Assembly (NCBI GenBank): GCA_050012535.1
Contig: JBEKGZ010000149.1
Location: 1-6,774 of the forward strand
Direction of reading: 5' to 3'
DNA length: 6,774 nt
DNA from: CAVPLU01 sp050012535
Lineage (GTDB): Archaea; Thermoproteota; Bathyarchaeia; 40CM-2-53-6
Part shown: piece by piece, positions 1 through 5,693 of the stretch
How positions within the stretch are numbered: the stretch's first letter is position 1
Layout of the letters: every line of letters starts with the position of its first letter
Made by a program: the position numbers and the translations under genes
Notes under the pieces: model-generated
The model's input: only the letters and a program-made list of their open reading frames with translations
Database searches by the model: none
Told to the model about the DNA's origin: nothing

Positions 1-177
1 GACGGTTCAATCTCTGGTACTCCTTGGCTCCGATCTGCAGATCCCCTCTCAGCCACAGTTTTACCTTTTTGATTGTTTCATTGTGTGGGGTCGGCTATTC
101 CGCCACACTATCTTATCCGGTGACTTCCCTTTGAAAACCGCAGCCATTCTTTCCCTTGGAGTCGATGCCGTCTCGCT
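1..177 (-). pseudogene. N-terminal remnant of a UroD/MtaA-like methyltransferase (uroporphyrinogen decarboxylase family)
   Basis: Read on the minus strand, positions 177 down to about 100 encode a run containing PRERMAAVFKGKSPDKIVW. This is the classic opening of uroporphyrinogen decarboxylase-fold proteins (pattern xxRERxxAAxxGxxPDxIPW). In archaea many of these are not heme enzymes but methyl-corrinoid:thiol methyltransferases. The frame is closed by TGA at 178-180 just before this run. The only ATG (145-147) lies inside the conserved opening, so the native start is missing. The frame then ends at TAA (61-63). Another minus frame is open from about 82 to the left edge and reads plausibly as protein (KKVKLWLRGDLQIGAKEY), which suggests a frameshift near 80-100. 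The family call rests on the opening motif only; the tail and substrate are unknown. Proximity to an MttB remnant supports a methyl-transfer locus. It could continue outside the window. Confidence 0.5.
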
Positions 178-460
178 TCAGGCCTACCATTCTTTCTATT
201 CAAAAGTTGCGTGGGCTGGAGACCTTGGCCAGAGTTCAGCAATCAACCGGCAATCAAGAGTTCCGCAACGTGACGCCGTTGCTCATGATGAACGATCTTA
301 TATACAGACCGACCAGAACGGGTCAGTTCCACTGCTGTCGGTGACGTGTTTGTCGAGTCAAATACTTGATGAGTTGGCTAATGCGGTCGAAGCGATAGAC
401 CCCGATAAGGTCATACTTCTGTCTCGGACTGCGGTCGAGAAGAACATCGACAGACGTTGA
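165..460 (+). pseudogene. Possible fragment of a group II intron-type reverse transcriptase N-terminus (frameshifted)
   Basis: From ATG 165 a frame runs through KLRGLETLARVQ, FRNVTPLL and NDLIY. A second plus frame, from about 299 to the TGA at 458-460, continues with QTDQNGS and LDELANAVEAI. Joined by a frameshift near 295-310, these match the general layout I remember for the N-terminus of group II intron-encoded reverse transcriptases: a leading helix, then a DLLYxAYxxTxxNxGS block, then a helix with LxxLAxAI. The catalytic YADD region is absent, and the next recognisable sequence is MttB. The identification is by pattern memory only. The second frame is open from base 2, so a decayed gene of another kind is possible. 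A minus-strand frame (323-565) also reads without stops but resembles nothing I know. Confidence 0.35.
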
Positions 461-761
461 GGTCAATGATGAGAGCTTAGCTGTGGATCTCACACGAAAG
501 GTGGGCCCTGGAGGAAACTTCATGGCGGAGAAGCACACACGCACATATCTGGAAAGAAGAGCCATCCTGCACCCCTAACTGTTCAATCGTCAAACCATAT
601 CTGACTGGAAGGCAAGAGGGCAGAAGAGCGCTCGCGAGGAAGCGAAGGAGAAAATACGTAAGATCCTCAAAGAGCACCAAGTCCCAGCATTACCCAAAGA
701 GACCACTGACCATATGGACCAGATTCTGAGCCGCGCCTCACAGACCATGATCAAGAAATAG
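453..761 (+). pseudogene. C-terminal remnant of a trimethylamine methyltransferase (MttB) family protein, with internal TAA
   Basis: The frame starting near 453 reads VEVNDESLAVDL, then KVGPGGNFMAEKHT, then TAA at 576-578. It continues in the same frame with LFNRQTISDWKARGQKSA and a charged helical tail (AREEAKEKIRKILKEH) to TAG at 759-761. This order is typical of the C-terminal ~100 residues of MttB-family corrinoid methyltransferases, which move methyl groups from quaternary or tertiary amines to a corrinoid protein. The GPGGxF and LFxRxxxxxW blocks are diagnostic. Only about a fifth of the ~480-residue family length remains, and no start is present. The TAA is not the pyrrolysine codon (TAG), which in MttB lies far upstream of this part, so readthrough is unlikely and the piece is decayed. 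Whether the parent was a pyrrolysine type cannot be told. The left boundary, where the reading becomes MttB-like, is about 441-459. Confidence 0.8.
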
Positions 762-995
762 CTCAGCAAGTGGCGTTAACCCATGAATGGTCCAGCTGCA
801 ACAATAACTCACGACCGCTGAGAGCTGGCCAATACCTCGACCTACTAAGAGAGAAATGGATTCTCAAACGCATGAATCGGTCATGTGAACTCACTAGAGG
901 CTAGGCTCGATGGACTGAGAAGCCCATTGGAAGAAGAAGGGTCTCTCCGATGGACTATGTGATGCTCTTCTGAATCGTGAAATCGCTTCCGCTCT
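762..995. other. Spacer without a recognisable gene
   Basis: This stretch lies between the MttB remnant and the end of the ABC permease gene. Every frame on both strands is broken by stops within short distances. One plus frame around 824-896 reads YLDLLREKWILKRMNRS and looks mildly protein-like, but it ends at a TAG and matches no family I know. It may be further decayed coding sequence. No T-run terminator or strong hairpin was seen just beyond the permease stop. Confidence 0.5.
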
Positions 996-2243
996 CTACT
1001 CCTTCTTTAGGGCTGTTATCGGGCTCAGGGTAGATGCTCTCCAGGCGGGGTAGATGCCTGCTATGACGCTTAGAGCGCAGGCTAGAAGGAATACTTGGGC
1101 AAGATCGGTGGGGCGAAAATAGGGAGTAATTGATATTGCGTTTGCCCCCAAAGGCAAGATCCCGATCATGGCATATGCTCCAGCAACTCCGGCGGTCAGT
1201 CCCAATAATCCGCCTAGAAGCCCAATTGTGAATGATTCCATAAGAAACATGAAGAGAATTGTTCCCCCAGTGTAGCCTATTGCTTTCAGCAGCCCAATTT
1301 CGCGTGTTCTCTCCATTACCGATGTGTACAATGTTGTGATTATGCCGACAGCGCCCACGAACATGGAAACCGCGGCGACAGCGGTGAGAAATCCCAGGAA
1401 GGTGCCCATCACCTCATTTATTGTGCTCGCAATCGCTTTGGGCGATACTATGCCGATATTCTTTCCATAGAATTTCGTGATGCTCGTTTCCACTTGATCA
1501 TTGATGTCGGGACCTTTCGTGATCACGTAGATGACATCGTATACGCTGTTCTTTTCGAAGAAGGCGTTGGCTGCTGAGAGTGAAATGAAGACTTCACTGT
1601 CAACCTGCTGGCTTCCAAGTTCGTTGAGAATCCCTCCCACTAGGAAGGCTTTCCTTTTCGTGACTAGTTTCTCAACTCCTCCTTGGTTCTCAATCTTTGA
1701 GAACTCAATAAACACTGACTGCCCCATGCTCGCAAATGGCTTGTCAAGATTCGATGGGTGAGCAATACTGTGTCCCAGTACGATTCCACCGGAGTCCGTA
1801 GATGAAACGAATGCTCCGGACTCAAAGCTAATCTTGGGAGTGACATATACCATCTTGCTTTGATCCATCCCAAGAACTGCCACGGTTTTTGATTCGCTTC
1901 CTGACCTCAACGTTCCCCCACCGGTGAACGATGGGATAACATAATCTACGCCCTGAATTCTTCCGAGGGTGCGTACGGTCTGTGATGTGAGTTTTGTTTG
2001 CATACCGGATTGTGCTTCGGGTCCGAAGGCACTGGCAGAAGGAGTAACTATCAGGGCGTTAGCGCCGAGAGTGCCTAACTGGTCGCTGATGTAGTTGTTC
2101 ATCCCTCCACCCAGTCCGTTGATGGAGGTCATCAGTGCCACGCCTATGATCACCATTAGCACTGTGAGGCCTGTTCTCAGTCGTCGCTCTCTCAGGGCTC
2201 CAAATGAGAGCCCAATCAGATCAAGTACGGCCACTGTCCTCAT
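996..2243 (-). CDS. ABC transporter permease, MacB/FtsX type
   Basis: A 415-residue membrane protein, a usual length for a MacB/LolC-like permease without a fused ATPase. The first membrane helix is at about residues 24-44, after the basic RERRLRTGL that commonly precedes it. A long extracytoplasmic MacB_PCD-like domain follows at about 45-280. The FtsX-like core then has helices at about 281-305, 327-362 and 382-402. The coupling motif ERTREIGLLKAIG (311-323) and the closing YPAWRASTLSPITALK (398-413) are characteristic. It should pair as a homodimer with the ATPase encoded just upstream, whose stop overlaps this start by four bases (ATGA at 2243-2240), a sign of translational coupling. GGGAGGG sits only one base before the ATG, so GTG at codon 4 could be used instead. 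The family drives export or mechanotransmission of substrates such as peptides, antibiotics or lipoproteins. The substrate here cannot be read from sequence. Confidence 0.95.
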   Translation of the reverse strand: MRTVAVLDLIGLSFGALRERRLRTGLTVLMVIIGVALMTSINGLGGGMNNYISDQLGTLGANALIVTPSASAFGPEAQSGMQTKLTSQTVRTLGRIQGVDYVIPSFTGGGTLRSGSESKTVAVLGMDQSKMVYVTPKISFESGAFVSSTDSGGIVLGHSIAHPSNLDKPFASMGQSVFIEFSKIENQGGVEKLVTKRKAFLVGGILNELGSQQVDSEVFISLSAANAFFEKNSVYDVIYVITKGPDINDQVETSITKFYGKNIGIVSPKAIASTINEVMGTFLGFLTAVAAVSMFVGAVGIITTLYTSVMERTREIGLLKAIGYTGGTILFMFLMESFTIGLLGGLLGLTAGVAGAYAMIGILPLGANAISITPYFRPTDLAQVFLLACALSVIAGIYPAWRASTLSPITALKKE

Positions 2244-3001
2244 GCCCTCCCGTTTGCACTGACGTTCAAGTCAGAGTCGCTGGGTTTGCTATGCGGCATG
2301 AGTCCTGCTCTCTCTTTCTCCACGACGCCGTCTCTCAAATGGAGGATCCTTCCCGTTTTCTCGGCAAGTTCCAAGTTGTGTGTAACGATTAGTATGGTTG
2401 CTTTTTTCTCTTCGTTCACGCGAAGCAGGAGATTCTGTATCTCTTCTCCAGTCTTAGAGTCGAGGTTGCCGGTCGGCTCGTCTGCGAGAATGAATGCCGG
2501 ATCATTGATGAGTGCCCGGGCTATTGCGACTCGCTGTTGTTCTCCGCCGCTAAGCGCATTCGGTCTACGATTCGATTTGTCACCCAAACCCACGAGGTCT
2601 AAGAGTTCGTGCACTCGCTGATTCCTCAGCTTCTTTGGCATACCTGCAACTATGGCGGGCAACTCTACGTTCTTGGCCACCTTTGATCTATCGATGAGGT
2701 TGTATGACTGGAAGATGAAACCGATCTTTCTGTTGCGAAATCTGGCGAGTGCTCTCTCTCCCATTCGGCTTATGTCAACGTCATCAATGAGTATCTTGCC
2801 ACTTGTCGGTGTATCGAGAGCACCCAACATGTTCAGCAGAGTTGACTTCCCGCTGCCAGACGGGCCAACCACAGAAACAATCTCGCCATGCCGCATTCTC
2901 AGGTTAACTCCACGCAGCGCATATACCGTCACGAGTCCCATTTTGTAGGACTTCTTGAGATCCAGTGTTTCAATGGCGAGTTTCTCGCCTTGGCCTGTCA
3001 T
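2240..3001 (-). CDS. ABC transporter ATP-binding protein, MacB/LolD type
   Basis: A 253-residue cytoplasmic ATPase that would power the downstream MacB/FtsX-type permease. All nucleotide-binding motifs are intact: Walker A GPSGSGKST (46-54), Q-loop Q98 in FIFQSYNL, signature LSGGEQQR (150-157), Walker B ILADEP with catalytic E175, D-loop NLDS (179-182), and H-loop H208 in IVTHN. The sequences FQSYNL and DEPTGNLDS are typical of the LolD/MacB/FtsE branch. An aromatic A-loop residue is likely Y19. A non-conserved polar tail of about 25 residues follows the core. The start is supported by AGAGGA at 3007-3012, five bases ahead of the ATG on the minus strand. The gene is first in a two-gene operon and diverges from the MFS gene that begins at 3085 or 3028. 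Confidence 0.96.
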   Translation of the reverse strand: MTGQGEKLAIETLDLKKSYKMGLVTVYALRGVNLRMRHGEIVSVVGPSGSGKSTLLNMLGALDTPTSGKILIDDVDISRMGERALARFRNRKIGFIFQSYNLIDRSKVAKNVELPAIVAGMPKKLRNQRVHELLDLVGLGDKSNRRPNALSGGEQQRVAIARALINDPAFILADEPTGNLDSKTGEEIQNLLLRVNEEKKATILIVTHNLELAEKTGRILHLRDGVVEKERAGLMPHSKPSDSDLNVSANGRA

Positions 3002-3006
3002 GCGAA

Positions 3007-3012
3007 TCCTCT
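3007..3012 (-). promoter_or_regulatory. Ribosome binding site of the ABC ATPase gene
   Basis: On the minus strand the sequence reads AGAGGA, five bases ahead of the ATG at 3001. It matches the Shine-Dalgarno core GAGG at a workable distance and fixes the start of the ATPase. Confidence 0.6.
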
Positions 3013-3043
3013 TTCGGATCGTCCCTCATGCTAAACAGCGACA

Positions 3044-3054
3044 GACTTAATCGT
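3044..3054. promoter_or_regulatory. Possible archaeal TATA-like box between the divergent ABC and MFS genes
   Basis: The short A/T core CTTAAT (ATTAAG on the minus strand) is the only A/T-rich patch between the ABC start (3001) and the MFS start (3085). Initiation about 25 bases downstream would give a ~25-base leader for the ABC operon or a nearly leaderless MFS transcript. The match to the archaeal TATA consensus is weak, and which gene uses it is inference. Confidence 0.25.
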
Positions 3055-3084
3055 TCCTCATTCATCCTGCCGTGCGAGTCAACG

Positions 3085-4196
3085 ATGCGATCCTTTGGGG
3101 AGGTTCCCCCCCAGGTCAGCAAGGTCGTGTTAGGGGCTGGTCCTCTTGCAGCAGGCCTCGGATTCTACGAGGTAGCGATCGCTGTATTCCTTCCTCTGGA
3201 AGGAGTCTCCATCACCAACGTCGGAGCCATACTGACCACGTTCGGGCTTGCAGCAGTGGTCTGCAGTATTCCGTTTTCGATTCTGTCGGATCGTTACGGA
3301 CGCAAGTTACTGATGTTCGTTGGAGCACTTCTCTCCATGCCTGTAACGATGATTCCTGGATTCACATCAGACTTCTTCATTCTTGAGATGTCCGCTCTGC
3401 CAGACCCGCAACGTTCAGTCTGTCATTCGTGGTCTTCACGATGGGAGCAGGCTTGGGCAGTTTTCTTCCAGCTATCTTTCCACTACTACCCTTGAATTTC
3501 CTGGAAGCTCACCGGATCACTTTTGTCGCGTTAGGCCTCTTAGGGTTGTTGACTCCCTATGCTGTATCGCGCTGGGCGGTTGACATCAAACCTGTGCGGT
3601 CTCGTCGTGGGATACTGCCTCGCAAGTCACTGAGAATCTTGGCGAAGTTCTCGACCGCAAATCTGATGATAGCCCTCGGTGCTGGGCTGATAATTCCTCT
3701 CATACCTACTTGGTTTTATCTTCGATTCAATGTGACCGATGCATTTTCAGGTCCCGTGGTGGCAGTTTCAAACATACTCATGGGAATCGCGGCCATCGCC
3801 TCGCCAAGCATAGCAAAGAAGACCGGCTTAGTCGTCGGCATTGCGGCGACGCAGCTCACCTCAACATTATTCCTGCTAGCTACACCGTTCAGCCCAACAG
3901 CGCCGATCGCAGCCATCCTTTATGTCGTTCGTTCGATGCTCATGAACATGTCCAGTCCGCTCGCTGATTCACTGCTGATGAATTTGGTCGCTCAGGACGA
4001 ACGAGCCACTGCGTCTGCGCTCAACGCTGTGGTCTGGCGAATACCAAATGCTGCAAGCACAGTTGTGGGAGCCGCGGCCTTGAGTGGTGGTAACTTGAGT
4101 CTCCCATTTTACCTCTGCACTGTGCTCTACGTCGCCTCGATCACGTTGTTCTATACGCTATTTCGGAACTTACAGCATCCCAAGGCATCTGAGTAA
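3085..4196 (+). pseudogene. Major facilitator superfamily (MFS) transporter interrupted by a single frameshift
   Basis: Two overlapping plus frames form one MFS protein of about 370 residues, slightly short of the usual ~400. The first part (from ATG 3085) carries helices 1-3 and the motif-A loop ILSDRYGRK (residues 66-74) between helices 2 and 3. It goes out of frame after FILEMSA (about 3396). The second frame resumes with PATFSLSFVVFTMGAG, a typical helix-4 region, and runs uninterrupted to TAA at 4194-4196. Since the second frame has a stop at 3384-3386, the shift must lie after it, most likely at 3387-3410, equal to one missing base. ATG 3028 is an alternative start, but it adds a polar stretch unlike the family. 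No ribosome binding site is evident. The long intact downstream part suggests a very recent mutation or a sequence error rather than old decay. It probably acts as a secondary exporter of unknown substrate. Confidence 0.85.
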
Positions 4197-4244
4197 TCTG
4201 CTGAGCGCCTCGTTGGGGTTGTTGAGGTCATCCAATTTCGTCAG

Positions 4245-4598
4245 TCAGTGCCGGATTCGTACAAGATATCTACCTTGTCTTTCTGGGTCTTCTCGTATGT
4301 CCACCCTATCTTTGGATCTCAATCCTTTCCAACGGATGAAGTAGTGTTCGTGAGGTAGCTCTGGGCCTCTACATGTACACCGATAGGATTCCACTCTTGC
4401 CTTTCTGGCAAAGTCATCCTGAACTAGGTCGAATTTCTTTCCAAGATGAGGAAAGAGTTGGAGTTTGCTCTTCAAGACCAGAAGATAACCTTCCCGTGCC
4501 TCTTCAGAGGACACCTTCCTCGAATACGTGCACTTACCTTTCACCGGTGCTGTCCCACCGACATCTACACTCAAAGTACAGGCAGCGTAATTCTCCAC
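4245..4598 (-). CDS. Small hypothetical protein with CxC and HxH pairs
   Basis: An open frame of up to 117 residues that reads like a real soluble protein: strongly charged, with a helical first half (SSEEAREGYLLVLKSKLQLF) and a second half rich in likely beta-strands. RCTCRG (C74, C76) and LPHEHYFIRW (H83, H85) lie close together and could bind a metal, which is inference from spacing only. I do not recognise the family. The outermost start is GTG at 4598-4596, immediately after a TAA and inside an 11-bp inverted repeat. GTG at 4544-4542 (codon 19) is a good alternative giving a 99-residue protein beginning MKGKCTYSRK, with GGTGGG a short way upstream. The gene ends 48 bases from the MFS stop in convergent orientation and diverges from the ferritin-like gene. 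A chance frame cannot be fully excluded. Confidence 0.55.
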   Translation of the reverse strand: MENYAACTLSVDVGGTAPVKGKCTYSRKVSSEEAREGYLLVLKSKLQLFPHLGKKFDLVQDDFARKARVESYRCTCRGPELPHEHYFIRWKGLRSKDRVDIREDPERQGRYLVRIRH

Positions 4599-4622
4599 TT
4601 AAGCACTTTACGTGCGTAAGTG
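4596..4622. repeat. Inverted repeat, 11-bp arms with 5-base loop
   Basis: The left arm CACTTAAGCAC (4596-4606) and right arm GTGCGTAAGTG (4612-4622) are complementary at 10 of 11 positions around TTTAC. It covers the outermost GTG of the 117-residue gene on the minus strand. It may be a protein-binding operator or an RNA hairpin in that gene's leader. There is no T-run, so an intrinsic terminator is not indicated. Confidence 0.65.
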
Positions 4623-4636
4623 TTCGGAGATCAAGA

Positions 4637-4667
4637 TCTGTCTCACGTATGAAGCGATTGAGACAGA
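4637..4667. repeat. Inverted repeat, perfect 9-bp arms with 13-base loop
   Basis: TCTGTCTCA (4637-4645) pairs perfectly with TGAGACAGA (4659-4667). It lies 14 bases from the previous inverted repeat, in the 135-base spacer between the divergent 117-residue gene and the ferritin-like gene. The arms are about two DNA turns apart centre to centre (22 bases), which suits a dimeric regulator. An RNA hairpin is equally possible. Confidence 0.6.
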
Positions 4668-4688
4668 CTTGGCAAGAGACTAGGACTA

Positions 4689-4699
4689 TTCTTTAGATA
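4689..4699 (+). promoter_or_regulatory. Possible TATA-like box of the ferritin-like gene
   Basis: TTCTTTAGATA sits about 40 bases ahead of the GTG start at 4734. If this is an archaeal TATA box, initiation would fall near 4720 and give a very short leader, which fits the lack of a ribosome binding site. The match is weak. Confidence 0.22.
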
Positions 4700-4733
4700 G
4701 GCGAGTGGAGCAGTGCCCGGACAGTGAACACAA

Positions 4734-5171
4734 GTGGAATCACGTAGAGAATTGATCGGCCTAATACGAGAGCAGGCTCAGATCGAAAGGGAAAGCGCAG
4801 CAAGGCTTAGCGAGACCGAACAGAAGCTAGGCACAGGAGCGGCAAAGCTTCTACTGGTAGAGATGAGATGTGACTCGCAGAAGCACGCGGCAGTATTAGA
4901 GGCAGTTGTTGAGGCACTGAAGGGCGATCAATCTGCAAAGTCCCTCTGGCAGGAGGCCTTCAGTGGGTTCGCTGATCCAATCATTGTGAAACGAGAGATA
5001 GAGAATCACAAGACCCTGAGCAAGTCGATGGCGGCTCACATACAGAAGGAGATGAGCAAGACAGATGATGAGGCAGTGCGAATGCTGCTTCAACACTTGG
5101 GGGAAGACGAGAAGAGGCACAATGATATCTTAGATATGATAGCGCAAAGATGCTACAGAATGATTCCTTAG
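4734..5171 (+). CDS. Ferritin/rubrerythrin-like four-helix protein
   Basis: A 145-residue, almost entirely helical protein with the layout of ferritin-like domains. Helix 1 is at about 5-31 (E18, E20), helix 2 at about 36-63 with E43, D47 and H51, helix 3 at about 83-107 with E88, E90 and H92, and helix 4 at about 111-140 with EKRH (E126, H129). One carboxylate in helix 1 and E/H pairs in helices 2-4 would suit a diiron site, though only helix 4 has the textbook ExxH spacing. Such proteins serve in peroxide or oxygen defence or metal handling; some members are structural only. No rubredoxin-like cysteine pairs are present (C46 and C140 are isolated). The start is GTG at 4734, since an in-frame TGA lies at 4725-4727 and the next ATG is codon 44. 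It is convergent with the VOC gene, 38 bases away. Confidence 0.72.
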   Translation: MESRRELIGLIREQAQIERESAARLSETEQKLGTGAAKLLLVEMRCDSQKHAAVLEAVVEALKGDQSAKSLWQEAFSGFADPIIVKREIENHKTLSKSMAAHIQKEMSKTDDEAVRMLLQHLGEDEKRHNDILDMIAQRCYRMIP

Positions 5172-5209
5172 GTTGATTTGGACATCCATCACATCTGTCA
5201 TTGCCTTTG

Positions 5210-5560
5210 CTACTTCGGCATCAACCAGAACACGTTACCGTCAGGGTCTTTGAACATAGCATAGGTCATGGTCTCGTTCCACTCGGCTTTTCCGAGCTCG
5301 CGGGTGAACTGAACGCCTTTCCTCCTGAGTTCTTTACATGTATTTTCGATGTCTTCGGCAAGCATTAGGATTCCAGTGTTCCCCGGTTCAAGCGCTTCGT
5401 CTGGACATAGGTGTAAACCGAATGATGATGCGCGCGGAGCAACCACTATCCAGTGTTCCTCATCGCTCTGCACCTCAAATTCGAGTTTGTCCCTGTACCA
5501 TTCCTTGGCCTTTTTCCCATCCGACACCATAACCGCGACGGTCTGGATTTGCTCGATCAT
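5210..5560 (-). CDS. VOC (glyoxalase/bleomycin resistance/dioxygenase fold) family protein
   Basis: A 116-residue single-domain VOC protein. The first βαβββ unit opens with VAVMVSDGKKAKEWYRDKLEFEV (broken here as VAVMVSDGKKAKEWYRDKL, then EFEV), and the second ends with the family hallmark FKDPDGNVFWLM (residues 103-114). The length is normal for one VOC chain, which usually dimerises. Metal ligands of glyoxalase I-type enzymes are poorly kept: the usual first histidine position (VAVMV) has no His, and the closing acidic residue is replaced by the hydrophobic FWL. H50 in GLHL may be the only one retained. It may therefore bind or sequester a small molecule, or use a different chemistry, rather than be a classic metal-dependent lyase. 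The ATG at 5560 is preceded by GGAG three bases away. It is divergent from the HAD phosphatase gene. Confidence 0.85.
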   Translation of the reverse strand: MIEQIQTVAVMVSDGKKAKEWYRDKLEFEVQSDEEHWIVVAPRASSFGLHLCPDEALEPGNTGILMLAEDIENTCKELRRKGVQFTRELGKAEWNETMTYAMFKDPDGNVFWLMPK

Positions 5561-5563
5561 TCT

Positions 5564-5631
5564 CCACTTCGCCTCTCAATTAGCCTCAGTGGCCTGGTTG
5601 ATATTTAATATGCGGAGACATGCGAAAGTGG
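5564..5631. repeat. Spaced inverted repeat flanking a TATA-like box
   Basis: CCACTTCGC (5564-5572) is complementary to GCGAAAGTGG (5622-5631) with one bulged base. The two arms flank the A/T box at 5601-5611. This could be a pair of operator half-sites for the divergent VOC and HAD genes, or chance. Confidence 0.35.
5601..5611. promoter_or_regulatory. TATA-like box between the divergent VOC and HAD genes
   Basis: ATATTTAATAT is the most A/T-rich run of this spacer and reads TTAAATAT on the minus strand, close to the archaeal TATA consensus. Initiation about 25 bases away on the minus strand would be near 5580 and leave a ~20-base leader for the VOC gene. On the plus strand it would give a ~60-base leader for the HAD gene. 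The VOC assignment is the better fit. Confidence 0.4.
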
Positions 5632-5636
5632 TCACC

Positions 5637-5649
5637 GGGAGACTCTCCC
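5637..5649. promoter_or_regulatory. 13-base palindrome, possible operator
   Basis: GGGAGA-C-TCTCCC is a perfect 6-bp inverted repeat around one base, located ahead of the HAD gene and downstream of the A/T box. Its size suits a regulator binding site. The short centre makes an RNA hairpin unlikely. No regulator gene is nearby. Confidence 0.35.
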
Positions 5650-5693
5650 TATTTCATCTCGTTGCAGGGATGCTACAATAAACGGTGGGCACC

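Noticed and set aside
57..70. T-rich run (TTTTACCTTTTT) as a plus-strand terminator
   Set aside because: On the minus strand it reads as part of the UroD-like remnant (KKVK), and no plus-strand gene end is recognised before it.
290..310. TATATAAG on the minus strand (about 299-306) as promoter of the UroD-like gene
   Set aside because: It lies more than 120 bases from the remnant's opening and inside the RT-like fragment; the downstream gene is broken, so the match has no clear meaning.
323..565. Minus-strand open frame of 80 residues
   Set aside because: Its first third is antisense to the well-supported MttB remnant, and it resembles no family; best seen as a shadow frame.
576..578. TAA within the MttB remnant as a recoded sense codon
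   Set aside because: Pyrrolysine uses TAG at a different place in MttB, and the rest of the gene is missing, so ordinary decay explains it.
4373..4696. Plus-strand open frame of 107 residues opposite the small CxC/HxH gene
   Set aside because: Serine/arginine/threonine-rich composition typical of an antisense shadow, and it runs through both inverted repeats.
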